Assembly (NCBI RefSeq): GCF_002256285.1
Contig: NZ_NKJE01000013.1
Location: 45,844 to 109,843 of the forward strand
DNA: 64,000 nt
From: Flavobacterium sp. BFFFF1
GTDB lineage: Bacteria; Bacteroidota; Bacteroidia; Flavobacteriales; Flavobacteriaceae
Reading direction: 5' to 3'
In this document: in pieces, positions 6,852 through 17,076 of the stretch
Numbering within the stretch: the stretch's first letter is position 1
How the letters are laid out: the number at the start of each line of letters is the position of its first letter
Translations under genes and position numbers: made by a program
The notes under the pieces: model-generated
What the model saw: the letters and a program-made list of their open reading frames with translations, nothing else
What the model was told of the DNA's origin: nothing
Databases searched by the model: none

Positions 6852-9800
6852 TTAAAAGACCAACTTTTTAGTAACGGTTTTTTGTTTGCTGTCGCTCACC
6901 TGAATGATCAGTACCTGTTGTTCTGCCCGCAGTTCATTCGTAGTGAATGTCGTGCTGTTCACATTACCCTGCTCAAACAATAGCCTGCCGCGGATATCAA
7001 ATACTTTGACACCATTCATAGGCGTTGTACCGCTGTTGATATTCAAAGTCCCGTTTTGAGCGTAAACAATTACACCCTCGTTGGATAGCGTCGGATTCTC
7101 AGTCCCCAGTGGGGCATTTTGGTATACCAACTCGAAACGGTTGGTAAAATTGCCTGCTGTTGATGCAAAAGTATAAGCGCCATTTTTGATGTCGTGGTAG
7201 ATTCCGGTGAAGTTGTCTTTGATGAAAACAGGCTGATCTCCTGCAAACAAACCATCGGTGTGATCCAGCGAAATGGTATAGGAACCTGCACTTTCAGTGG
7301 TAAAACCTAAAGCAACGGTGTCATTAATATCAAACGGCAACGCCCTTCCCTGAATTACATAAGGGGTGTTGTCAACGATTGAAAACAATTTCGCTGCGTT
7401 GGTTTCAATCAATTTTCCGTCATATTTAAAGTCGGCATTATTGGTTGCTCCCGGAAGATAACCCACCAGCACCTGATTTAGAACAGCGCTTTCATTAGAC
7501 AAGTTAAGCCAAATACGGTTTTTGTCATTGTTCGCCGTCCGGAAGAACTGGTTCGCATTGTTAGCAACCCTCATGCTGTTACTGAAATTAATGGTTGTGG
7601 AAGCGTTGGTATTTATTACAAATCCCTGTCCTACCTGTATGGTTCCGTTTGGCGTAGCGCTTAATGGCGACGTGTTAGAGGCGGAAGCCGCTCCAGTCGC
7701 ATTGTAAGAGGCATAGTTTGCTCCCGAAGCCGATCCCTGTAACACGTGTGCCCAAAAGTACAGGGTACTGACAGACGTATTGGCATCTAAGAATAAATCA
7801 GCGTCAATGGTTGACGGATAAGGGTTTCCGATCATGTTATACCCTTGGTTCAAATTGGTCACCGCGATTGATTTAGCGCCATTGTTAGGTACACCACGGA
7901 AACGTCCGTTAAAGACGGTAGGTGTATTTGGGAATGTGTTTGGCGCCCGAATCATAAATCCTTTGGCCACTTCGAAATCGTTGGTAGCGGGAACGATTGG
8001 AGCGAAGTTATTGTTCGTTTCACTCATCGTGTAAAAACGGTTTGGCAACGTGCCTGGAGAAAAAGCCAATAGGTTTTGGCCAAATACAGGTGATGACCAG
8101 TACACATAATCCTGGCGTATCATGGTGGCATTACGCTTTACTACAATCTTACCGGAATTCACCGATTCGTTTACCTGGATAAGGTTGGCATTGTTTTCAA
8201 CGACAACACCGCTGGTCACATTATATTGATCTCCATTGGTTCCCAAATCGATTACGGCATCACTAGTAACCAATTCATTTTGTAATGTAATGTTGGTGCC
8301 TGAGCTAACTGTAAGCAAGGTATTTGCATTTACAGTTAGTTTTCCAGCTTCGAATCCACCCTCGATTCCCGAGTTGTAGTCTCCTGCGATTACGGCGTCC
8401 ACCGCTGCAATTGGTCCGGTGATGTTTGACCACTGGGTACCGTCCCAGGTCACTGTCGACGGCACTGCTTCTCCATAAATCGTCACATCATCAAGCCTGA
8501 AAGTACCGGTTCCTGAGGCAGCGGCTGCATTCAAATCGGCACGCTGAGTTCCGTATGGATAGATCCTGAAGGTCACCGTTCCACCATCTGCGGAAGCGAA
8601 ATCTGCAAAGTCCCAGGTCGCTGTAGTACCTACGGTAGGCGTAAGTGGTGCCGCACCCCATGCTGTAGAAGTCGTAAATCCGTTAGTACTGTAACGAACT
8701 TCGAGGCGGTTTGGCGCAGTATTGCTGGCCTGTCTGAAAAACGACAATGACCTTAGGTTTACTTTATATCCTGCTGCTGCGCTTACAGAGAACTCAATAT
8801 AGGAGGTGTTGACCACATTCGCAGTAGCATTAAGTGTAGTAGAATTAAATACATTTCCTGTCGAATTACAGGTAATCGTACTCCTCGTTAACGGAGCACC
8901 CGTGGTGTTTGACGGAACAAATGCAATATTTCCGTTCGTAGGACAAGCGGAGGCACCTGTAAATTGATTCAGGTAAAGGCCACTTTTTACTGTTAACACC
9001 TGGATTACATCATTGGCCGCGTTATAGTTAAGGCTTGCCGCCTGTGATGCCGTGATATTTGTAACTCCTGCGCTTAGGATATCAATAACGCCTGATGTAA
9101 CGGTAGCCACTGCTGTGTCTGAACTGGAGTAGGTGATTGGATTAATGGCTGACGTTGGCGAAGTCGCTGTAAGCGTAAAGTTCGGCTCGAGATCTGTTTT
9201 AACAGGAAGCGCACCGAAAGTGATTACCTGACTGGCTTTGTCAATGGTTCCTGTCAGCGCGGGTTGTGCCAAAGTATATTTAGCAGCATCAGCACCAGAC
9301 AATACAAATGCCGTATTGACATTCTTATTGATTCCTGCGTTCGCATCTTCAAAAGTTCCATTGCCGCTCACGGTCACCACATCAATTCCAACAATTCCGG
9401 ATAGTGTAGCACCGGTAATGGTTGCGGTGGTCGTTCCGTCATAAACTTTGGTTGTCACAACGGCGTTGATCACGGTAAGCCCTTTAGTACTTACAGTCAG
9501 TGATTGATTCACATTTGGCGCCGGGTTGAAGCCTGAACCACCATTTTGTGAAGCGGTGATTATTGTTGTACCTACGCCAACAATGGTTACGGTATCACCT
9601 GATACAGTAGCAACGGCCGGATTGGAGCTGATATAGCTTACAGTCAGTCCTGATGAAGCGGTAGCAGTCAATTGGAAAGGCGCATCACCATATACTTTAT
9701 TGGCTAGCGGGTTGAACGTAATCGTTTGGTCTGTCAGTGACGAATTCACGACATTTAGTGGCTGGATCACATCTGCGGCGGCGAAATAATCAGCATTTCC

Positions 9801-12800
9801 GGCTTGGGAAGCGGTGATGTTTGTGACACCTGTACCCACAATATGAACCGTATCTCCAATGATAACCGCTACGGCTGTATTGGAGCTGCTGTAAGTAATC
9901 TGGTTGATCACCGCGGTGTCTGAATTCGCTGTTAATGCAAAATCAGGATCGGCAACATCTTTTGTTGGCAACGGGTCGAACACGATCGACTGCGTTCCCT
10001 TGGCAATGGTTACAGCCAACGTGGCACTGCCTGTACCCGCAGCATTGGTTGCAGATATCGTTACGTTGAAGGTTCCGGCCTGAGTGGGTGTTCCAGTAAT
10101 TTGTCCGTTCGTGTTGTTGATGGACAGTCCGTTTGGCAATCCTGACGCATTGTAGCTTACCGGTGCGTTAACTGCAGTAATGGTGTAGTTGCTGAAAACC
10201 GTTCCAACAGTTCCGCTCGCGGTCAGTACAGCATTTGTTACTACAGGCGCAATCAAGGTCGGTGCAAACGCAACACCTTTAGCAATAGCGCCTGTCGGGG
10301 CTGTGTATAAAATCACGTTATTGGCTGTAGTGATGTTAATCGGGGAGTTGTATCCGGCGGTATCGTTAAGCCTTACCACATTATTTGCGGTAAGTGCTCC
10401 CTGGCCGGTTGAAACGAAAAGGTAAGCACCACCCGCCTGTGTTTTGGCGGCAATAGAGAATCCTCCGAATGCAGTAGTATACGTACCGTTAGCGGTCCAC
10501 GATCCTGCTACCAATGAATACTTGGCAATCGTACCGGCAGTATTTGAAGTAGCATACATGGCGTAAAGCACATCGTAAGTGCCATTATTAGCCGATGAAA
10601 TCAGATAAAAGTCCTGAAGGCTGGTTACGCTTGCGGTAAGTCCTGGCAGCAGTGTTAACGTACCACCTGTTGCGGCGTTTATGGTTCCAACAGCAATGGT
10701 GCTGTTTTGTGCATACACGGTTCCTCCAAACGCCTTCACGCCCCTGAAATTACCCGTTGGGCTTGGAGTTGTCGCATTATTGGTATAAAACCCGCCCTGG
10801 TCACCGATGAATAGGGTGGTATTGTTTAAACTGGTGGCGCAACGCGCTTGCTGGCCGGAAGTTCCGGTGTACGTGGTCGCCATTGTAAACGTACCCCCAT
10901 TATTTAACGATCCTACACCTCTTGGATTAAGCGTATTTACGTTGGCAGAGGTATCAGTATTGTTTGCACCCGTGAAATACAATTGTGTACCATCGTTGCT
11001 GTTTGCGATATAACATGTCGAGGTAGCACTGGCGGAAAAGCGAAGTGCATTGGCACCCGATCCTGCGATTGCGGTGGTGGTAACGACGCCCGGTGTTGTA
11101 GGGTTTAGTTCGACGATCGATGCAGTGGTATTTGAAGTGACACCTGATGCATTGGTAACAAGGACCGCAATATTTCCATTCGTAAATGACGACGACGTTA
11201 CCGTTAAAGTCTGCGTGACATCTGCTGCAATATTGAAGTTGCCATTACCACCCTGGGTAGCGGTGATTATTGAAGTTCCAATACCTGTAATGGTTACTGT
11301 ATTTCCTGCAACGGTTGCTACAGCGGGATTGGAACTAATGTAAGAAACTGACAAATTTGATGAAGCCGTTGCCGTAAGGTTGAAATGTGCGTCGACGGTA
11401 GTTTTAGTGGGCAGTGTCCCGAATGTTATGGTCTGGTTGGCCTTGGTAATATCGCCTGTCAGCGTTGTAGGCTGGGTAAGGAAATATTTCGCATTGTCAG
11501 CGCCTCCCAGCACGAAACTTGTGGTCACCGGAATGGCAGTACCTGCATTAGCGTTGGTAAAGTCTCCATTGCCACTGATCGTAACGTCATCGCTTCCGAC
11601 AATTCCCGTTAAGGTTGCGCCGGTGATTGTTGCAGCGGTTGTACCGTCATACGTTTTAGTGGTGACCACTGCGTTGGAAACGGTAAGTTCTTTAGTATTT
11701 ATGGTTAAAGACTGTACCACATCCGGAGCCGGATTAAAACCTGAACCACCGGCCTGTGAGGCGGTGATGTTTGTGGTACCAGGTCCTACAACAGTTACTG
11801 TATTTCCTGAAACAGTGGCAACAGCGGTATTTGAACTGGCATAAGTTACTGTCAATCCTGAACTCGCCGTAGCAGTAAGGTTAAAATCAGCGTCGCCGTA
11901 AATTTTGTTGGTCAAAGCATTAAAAGTAATGGTTTGATTCGTAAGTGCGGTAGTTGTAACGATGAGGTTTTGGTCTACATCTGCAGCAGCAAAATAATCG
12001 CTGTTTCCAGCCTGTGAAGCAGTGATAATCGTGGTTCCGGCACCAACGATGGTAACGGTAGATCCGCTGATGGTGGCTACCGAAGGATCCGAGCTCACAT
12101 AAGTTATCGGGTTGATTCCTGAAGTTGCAGAGGTAGCTGTTAAATTAAAATCCGCATCACCGGTTTGTTTCGGCGCCAATGCGTTGAAGGCAATCGACTG
12201 CGTTCCTTTCGCAATGCTGATGACCAGGGTTTTTGAATCACTTCCGAGTCCGTTAGTCGCCGAAATCGTTACGTTGAAGTCGCCTGCGGTCGTTGGTGTT
12301 CCAGTGATTTCTCCTGTCGAAGTATTTACCGACAGTCCGTTTGGTAAAGAGAGTGCATCATAGCTTGTTGGTGTATTCAGCGCTGTAATCGTGTAAGTAA
12401 ACGCAACACCTACGGTAGCATTTGCAGTAAGCGCACTATTGATCACTGGTGGAGCAGGGCATACGTTAAGCGGTGCGTCGGCATTGCTGATCACCAAAGC
12501 GGTAGTTCCACCGGTTGGGTTTACGGTATTTACCGAGGTCCATGTGCCGTCAGTATCTGTAGCACAACCCACTAAAGTATTGGAAATATTTCTTTGCTCA
12601 ATCCTTTTTACACCATTGGCGTTTACGTTTGGAACAATGGTGTTCCAGCTTCCGGCTGCGGTAGCATAGCCTGTTACCACGCTTCCGATGGTCAATCCGA
12701 TACTTTCTACTACAGTAGAAGCTATTGGTCGGCCTGTTCCGGTCGTATTTCCATAAAGCTGTACGAAGTTTTTAGCTGTAGCGCTGGACGTACTTTTGAT

Positions 12801-15800
12801 TAATGTACCGCTTGTCGCGTTCGCAGCCGTACCAAATGATAGTACTGTGATACTCTGGTCAAGCGCTTTTCTGTAGTAAGTCAGCGTTCCGGTAGCATTC
12901 CCGATTACGATAGTAGGATAAATAAGGTTACCGGCGGTAAATCTTCCGTTCCCCGTATTTACGAATCCGAACCAGCCTGTGTAATTTCCGCTCGCGTCGG
13001 TAGTAAATGTTTCGTAATTTCCGGCTGTACTGATGCTCGCGCTTGATGAGTAGATAAATGAAGTTCCTGTACTATTGACCAATAGTGGATTTCCGGCACC
13101 GGCATTGGTCGTACCAAAATCAACCGTTCCGCCTCCGGTAGCAGCGTTTGTTGCTCCATTAATGAAATATCTGTAAGAAGTATTTGGTGTCAATCCGCTC
13201 ACAGTGGCCCTGAAAATTACAGGAAGCCTTGAGGAAGTTCCTGAGGCCATATATTGCGGAACAATGACACCCGTAAAACCACTTTGGGTAAGCAAAGGCG
13301 CATTTACAACCTGTGGCTGTATGACGTTCGCTGCTGCATTGTAATTCGAATCACCAGCCTGAGAAGCGGTAATATTGGTTGTTCCTGATCCTGTTATGGT
13401 AACAGTGTTACCTGTAACTGTCGCTACGCCTGGAGCAGAACTTGCAAAAGAAACCGGTAATCCCGAATCCGACGTCGCGCTGATTGTAAATGGTGCATCC
13501 GTAGTCGCTTTGGCAGGCAATGCAGCAAAAGTGATCGTTTGGTTTGCTTTTGCAATATCAGCCGTTAAGCTAAGCGGTGTTAACGTATAATTTCCGGCAT
13601 CAGCTCCCGTGATGGAGTATCCGGTCACAACTACCGTTTTTGCTGTACCGGCATTCGCCGTGTCAAATGTGGCCGTTGGCGTTCCGGTTAGGGAAACATC
13701 TTCTGAACCGACTACACCGCTCAAGACAGCCGTACCGTTAAGGGTAGCAGCAGTAGTTTGGTCGTATGTTTTATTATTTGCGGTAATTCCCGTTATCGTA
13801 AGTGTTGCGGTGGTGATATTTGCCGATAAACTTGCGGGCTGTGTAATGCTGTAATTGCCAGCATCAGCACCTGTAAGGGAAATAGCCGGCGTGACAGCGA
13901 TTGCGGTACCAATGGCAGCGCTGGCAAAATTTCCTGCACCAACATAAGAAACTACATCACCACTGATGATACCCTGAAGCGTACCCGTGATTGTTGCGGT
14001 CGTAGTACCGTCATAAGTTTTGTTGGCCGCCACCGCACTGTCAAGCGTTAACGCCTTTGGTGTGATGGCTGCAGTTAATCCCGTTGGTTGGGTCAACGAA
14101 TAGTTTGATGCATCAGTACCAGTTAACACAGCGGTTGAGGTGACGTTGATCGCATTCCCCACCGTTTCCGTAGCAAAAGTTCCGGTCCCTGTGAAACTTA
14201 CATCGTCTGCGTTGACGATGCCTGTCAATGTTCCTGTGATAACGGCATCCGTATTGTTGTTATAAATCTTATCTGCAGCTACAGCGCCTGAAATCGTGAG
14301 TGCCTTAGCATTTACAGTCAATACCTGGTCAACAGGGACTGCACTGTCGTAGGTACTGTTGCCAGCCTGAGAGGCAGTGATCGTTGTATTGCCCACACCA
14401 ACAATCGTAACAGTATTTCCTGAAACGGTCGCGACATTTGTGTTGGAACTTACATAAGATACAGTCAATCCTGAACTTGCAGTAGCAGTCAGGTTGAAAT
14501 TGGCATCACCATAAGTAACCGCTGAAAGCGCATTGAATGTAATGGTTTGTGGTGTTAAAGCACCGGCGATAATATTAGCGGTTAGCCCTGTTGGCTGGGT
14601 TAAAGTATAGTTACCAGCTTCAGTTCCCGATAAAGTACTTGTTGATGTTACAGGGATCGCTGTTCCAACCGAAGCCGAATCAAAAACGCCCGTTCCGTTT
14701 AAAGTAACATTGTCAGCACCAACTATACCGGATAAGGTACCTGTAATGACTGCTGCGGTTGTACCGTCAAAGGTTTTGTCCTGAGCAGCAGCACCTGTGA
14801 TGGTCAACGCTTTCGGATTTACGGTGCTTGAAACGGTTGCCACATTCACGGCAACAGCTCCGGCACTGGAATTGGAAATATTTCCTGAATAGGCTCCAAC
14901 GGCAACTGTTCCTGATAAACGGACATAAATTGTAGTGGAAGAAATGGTTCCCGCAGCACCAACAGTGATTGGTGAAGCGTTAGTACCCACATTCGCTGAA
15001 AAGTCTGAAGTTGTAGAAACTTCAAATCCAACTGCTGGCGTAACCGTAATGCCCGCGGTCATGTTATCACCTGAAAGCGAATAAGAAGTAGTAGCAGACG
15101 GCGTTCCATAGGTAGTGGACAGCGCGCTTAAAGTCCCTGTTGTATTGATGGTAGGAACCAGGTTTTCAGGAACGATCTCTCCGTTGCTTAAGATGGCAGC
15201 ATGTCCGGTGTATCCTGTAAAACTGATTTTAGCCAATTGTGCTGAAGTCAAACCTGTTGCTGTAGAACCAACGAAGATTTTTCCGGCAGTTCCAGACGCG
15301 CCGGCAGTTCCCGTCCATCCTGTAACGGTCAAAGCAGTTCCATTCCATGTAACGGCGTTGCTGGCGGCAAAATTAATGGTATGGGAAGCAGCACCTAAAG
15401 CGATTGTGCCTGTAGTGTTCAGGTTTAAAGTACCTACTGACTGGTTAAAGCCGGTAGCTGTACCCAATGTGCCACCATTAAGGGTTACATTGGTGGATGA
15501 CGCTAAAGCATTGGCGATTCCTAAATCCAGTTTTCCGCCTGAAACAGTTGTTGTCCCGGTGTAGGTGTTTGCGCTGGTTAGCGTCAGTGTTCCGGTATTG
15601 CTTTTTACAATGTTTCCACTGCCGGCCAATCTCGACGTTAAAGTATTTACAGCTCCTGTTCCAAAAGTCGTGTTTCCTGATTGGTTAATTGTAAGTGTAT
15701 GTCCTGAACCAAGGTTCACGGTTTGTGCGATAGTGCCTGCAACAGCCGTCCAGGTATTGGATAAACTGCTGATGCTTTGTGATGCATTGTTAAGATTTAC

Positions 15801-16892
15801 CGTAGTGGCATTGGTACCGGTTTGTGCCAATGTTAAAGCACCTGTTCCCATTGAGGAACCGCTGTTAACGGTAAGCGCACCATTACCAATGGTGGTTGCA
15901 CCAGTTAAATTATTTCCTGTACCTGAAAAAACCAGTGTTCCTGATGCCGCTTTGAACAATGCTCCTGAGCCTGTTGCGTTACCACTAAATGTAATAGTCC
16001 CGCCTGAAGATGGCTCTATGCGGGTATCTGCAAGAAAATTTACTGTTCCTGCCCAGGTGGTCGTGATACCGGAACCCAAATCAAGTGAAGGTAAGGCAGT
16101 TTGGTTTGGATTGAATTCCAGTGCTTGTGTAGCACCACCAAAAGTTCCGGCGATATTAAATCGCATTACCCCCGAGGTGTTAATCCTTATTGTTCCGGTA
16201 GTCGGTAAAGCTGCAACGGCATCAATACGTAGCCTTCCCGTTCCAGTAGTGCTGTTTACGATAATTCCGCCGCTGAAAGTATTGGCTCCGGAAAGAATTA
16301 AGTTTCCTGAACTTGTTCCGTTATAGGTCAGTTGCCTATTTGCTCCAGATATTATGCTCGAAATGGTGACATTTCCAGTATTGTCTATGTTGACGTTGTT
16401 CGTCGTGGCATTCCCGAGAACGATTCCTAAGGTTGTTCCTGATGAACCGCCCTGGTTATTTTGAAATGTGAAGTTTCCACCCGCATTCCTGATAATGGTA
16501 TTGCTTACGCCATTTACCGTCGCACCGTTTAGTGTCAGCGTACCGCTTGCGCCACTACTGCTGTTCCCGAGGAGAGGCATGTTCGTGGTTTTAGCCGAAG
16601 TAAGTTCGATGGCTCCAACCTGTACGTTGCTATTCGTGTTGGAATTGATTCCAACGCCTACAGTAGTACTTGTGGGGTTCGCGCCAAACTGCGCGGTTCC
16701 TGTAGATGTTGGAGTAGAACCTCCAGTCCAGTTGGATCCGGTAAGCCAGGCAGATCCGCCGGTACTTGACCATAATTGGGCGCTCGCCTGATTGAGGCCA
16801 AACAGTAAAACAGCTAAAAGAAGGCAGGCCTGTTTTAAAGACACAGCATTTTTAGCTTTTCTGTAATGGTTGTTGCGTAATTTGTTTTCCAT
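6852..16892 (-). CDS. Giant T9SS-secreted adhesin-like protein (3346 aa), paralogue 1
   Basis: This is probably a cell-surface or secreted protein in adhesion or biofilm. A signal peptide follows a basic n-region (core LLLAVLLFGL, ASAQ end near residue 39). Approximate order: autotransporter-type beta-strand repeats 40-575 (units such as SGTLTLTSANTYTGTTTVSGG); YDG and MBG Ig-like repeats 575-1190; a region of unknown type 1200-1475; He_PIG-type Ig 1477-1564; more repeats to 1910; a possible propeller-like region 1910-2210; He_PIG 2209-2297; repeats to about 2635; a choice-of-anchor-like domain 2638-2810; a C-terminal module 2814-3268; and a T9SS sorting domain resembling type C (KVFDIRGRLLFE, ending KKLVF). 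I count eight MBG and six YDG units. There are no frameshifts. The C-terminal 500 residues closely match the gene at 22401-32489. Confidence 0.88.
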   Translation of the reverse strand: MENKLRNNHYRKAKNAVSLKQACLLLAVLLFGLNQASAQLWSSTGGSAWLTGSNWTGGSTPTSTGTAQFGANPTSTTVGVGINSNTNSNVQVGAIELTSAKTTNMPLLGNSSSGASGTLTLNGATVNGVSNTIIRNAGGNFTFQNNQGGSSGTTLGIVLGNATTNNVNIDNTGNVTISSIISGANRQLTYNGTSSGNLILSGANTFSGGIIVNSTTGTGRLRIDAVAALPTTGTIRINTSGVMRFNIAGTFGGATQALEFNPNQTALPSLDLGSGITTTWAGTVNFLADTRIEPSSGGTITFSGNATGSGALFKAASGTLVFSGTGNNLTGATTIGNGALTVNSGSSMGTGALTLAQTGTNATTVNLNNASQSISSLSNTWTAVAGTIAQTVNLGSGHTLTINQSGNTTFGTGAVNTLTSRLAGSGNIVKSNTGTLTLTSANTYTGTTTVSGGKLDLGIANALASSTNVTLNGGTLGTATGFNQSVGTLNLNTTGTIALGAASHTINFAASNAVTWNGTALTVTGWTGTAGASGTAGKIFVGSTATGLTSAQLAKISFTGYTGHAAILSNGEIVPENLVPTINTTGTLSALSTTYGTPSATTSYSLSGDNMTAGITVTPAVGFEVSTTSDFSANVGTNASPITVGAAGTISSTTIYVRLSGTVAVGAYSGNISNSSAGAVAVNVATVSSTVNPKALTITGAAAQDKTFDGTTAAVITGTLSGIVGADNVTLNGTGVFDSASVGTAIPVTSTSTLSGTEAGNYTLTQPTGLTANIIAGALTPQTITFNALSAVTYGDANFNLTATASSGLTVSYVSSNTNVATVSGNTVTIVGVGNTTITASQAGNSTYDSAVPVDQVLTVNAKALTISGAVAADKIYNNNTDAVITGTLTGIVNADDVSFTGTGTFATETVGNAINVTSTAVLTGTDASNYSLTQPTGLTAAITPKALTLDSAVAANKTYDGTTTATITGTLQGIISGDVVSYVGAGNFASAAIGTAIAVTPAISLTGADAGNYSITQPASLSANITTATLTITGITANNKTYDQTTAATLNGTAVLSGVVGSEDVSLTGTPTATFDTANAGTAKTVVVTGYSITGADAGNYTLTPLSLTADIAKANQTITFAALPAKATTDAPFTISATSDSGLPVSFASSAPGVATVTGNTVTITGSGTTNITASQAGDSNYNAAANVIQPQVVNAPLLTQSGFTGVIVPQYMASGTSSRLPVIFRATVSGLTPNTSYRYFINGATNAATGGGTVDFGTTNAGAGNPLLVNSTGTSFIYSSSASISTAGNYETFTTDASGNYTGWFGFVNTGNGRFTAGNLIYPTIVIGNATGTLTYYRKALDQSITVLSFGTAANATSGTLIKSTSSATAKNFVQLYGNTTGTGRPIASTVVESIGLTIGSVVTGYATAAGSWNTIVPNVNANGVKRIEQRNISNTLVGCATDTDGTWTSVNTVNPTGGTTALVISNADAPLNVCPAPPVINSALTANATVGVAFTYTITALNTPTSYDALSLPNGLSVNTSTGEITGTPTTAGDFNVTISATNGLGSDSKTLVISIAKGTQSIAFNALAPKQTGDADFNLTATSATSGINPITYVSSDPSVATISGSTVTIVGAGTTIITASQAGNSDYFAAADVDQNLIVTTTALTNQTITFNALTNKIYGDADFNLTATASSGLTVTYASSNTAVATVSGNTVTVVGPGTTNITASQAGGSGFNPAPDVVQSLTINTKELTVSNAVVTTKTYDGTTAATITGATLTGIVGSDDVTISGNGDFTNANAGTAIPVTTSFVLGGADNAKYFLTQPTTLTGDITKANQTITFGTLPTKTTVDAHFNLTATASSNLSVSYISSNPAVATVAGNTVTITGIGTSIITATQGGNGNFNIAADVTQTLTVTSSSFTNGNIAVLVTNASGVTSNTTASIVELNPTTPGVVTTTAIAGSGANALRFSASATSTCYIANSNDGTQLYFTGANNTDTSANVNTLNPRGVGSLNNGGTFTMATTYTGTSGQQARCATSLNNTTLFIGDQGGFYTNNATTPSPTGNFRGVKAFGGTVYAQNSTIAVGTINAATGGTLTLLPGLTASVTSLQDFYLISSANNGTYDVLYAMYATSNTAGTIAKYSLVAGSWTANGTYTTAFGGFSIAAKTQAGGAYLFVSTGQGALTANNVVRLNDTAGYNSPINITTANNVILYTAPTGAIAKGVAFAPTLIAPVVTNAVLTASGTVGTVFSNYTITAVNAPVSYNASGLPNGLSINNTNGQITGTPTQAGTFNVTISATNAAGTGSATLAVTIAKGTQSIVFDPLPTKDVADPDFALTANSDTAVINQITYSSSNTAVAVIIGDTVHIVGTGVTNITASQAGNADYFAAADVIQPLNVVNSSLTDQTITFNPLANKVYGDAPFQLTATASSGLTVSYISSNPAVATVSGDTVTIVGVGTTIITASQNGGSGFNPAPNVNQSLTVSTKGLTVINAVVTTKVYDGTTTATITGATLSGIVGIDVVTVSGNGTFEDANAGINKNVNTAFVLSGADAAKYTLAQPALTGTIDKASQVITFGALPVKTDLEPNFTLTATSPTSAINPITYSSSDTAVATVTSGVIDILSAGVTNITASQAASLNYNAANDVIQVLTVKSGLYLNQFTGASACPTNGNIAFVPSNTTGAPLTRSTITCNSTGNVFNSTTLNATANVVNTSYIEFSVSAAAGYKVNLRSLSFFRQASNTAPNRLEVRYSTNGFTTSTAWGAAPLTPTVGTTATWDFADFASADGGTVTFRIYPYGTQRADLNAAAASGTGTFRLDDVTIYGEAVPSTVTWDGTQWSNITGPIAAVDAVIAGDYNSGIEGGFEAGKLTVNANTLLTVSSGTNITLQNELVTSDAVIDLGTNGDQYNVTSGVVVENNANLIQVNESVNSGKIVVKRNATMIRQDYVYWSSPVFGQNLLAFSPGTLPNRFYTMSETNNNFAPIVPATNDFEVAKGFMIRAPNTFPNTPTVFNGRFRGVPNNGAKSIAVTNLNQGYNMIGNPYPSTIDADLFLDANTSVSTLYFWAHVLQGSASGANYASYNATGAASASNTSPLSATPNGTIQVGQGFVINTNASTTINFSNSMRVANNANQFFRTANNDKNRIWLNLSNESAVLNQVLVGYLPGATNNADFKYDGKLIETNAAKLFSIVDNTPYVIQGRALPFDINDTVALGFTTESAGSYTISLDHTDGLFAGDQPVFIKDNFTGIYHDIKNGAYTFASTAGNFTNRFELVYQNAPLGTENPTLSNEGVIVYAQNGTLNINSGTTPMNGVKVFDIRGRLLFEQGNVNSTTFTTNELRAEQQVLIIQVSDSKQKTVTKKLVF

Positions 16893-16933
16893 AAGACAAG
16901 TTGTAAATTTTAATCCTGTTAAAAAAATCCCAA

Positions 16934-16941
16934 CAAAATTA
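16934..16941 (-). promoter_or_regulatory. Promoter -7 element of the first giant adhesin
   Basis: On the minus strand TAATTTTG is an exact TAnnTTTG match, 41 nt upstream of the ATG at 16892. The same octamer precedes the second giant gene, suggesting shared promoter type. No convincing -33 box is visible. Confidence 0.55.
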
Positions 16942-17021
16942 GGTTTATTTAAGGGGTATCCCGAAAATCGGCTATTACGATATGGTTAAAAAATTGGTGT
17001 AGTTTTTTAATTTAATGTAAA

Positions 17022-17053
17022 CAAAAAAAGCTACCCGGTTAGGGGCAGCTTTG
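17022..17053 (-). terminator. Terminator of the porin operon
   Basis: On the minus strand AAAGCTGCCC pairs with GGGTAGCTTT (one G-U pair) and is followed by a T run. It lies just after the last gene of the four-gene operon. Confidence 0.75.
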
Positions 17054-17076
17054 TATTGCTTGAGTAGGCGTAAGAA

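Noticed and set aside
9000..15000. Regularly spaced repeats that might suggest a CRISPR array or tandem DNA repeats
   Set aside because: The repeats are diverged, about 240 bp or longer, in frame, and encode YDG and MBG protein domains.
15565..16326. 253-aa plus-strand ORF opposite the first giant adhesin, and similar frames at 11380-11844 and 27934-28452
   Set aside because: Val/Pro/Ala-rich sequence without signal, motif or promoter. It is the antisense by-product of the Thr/Ser/Gly-rich repeats on the minus strand.
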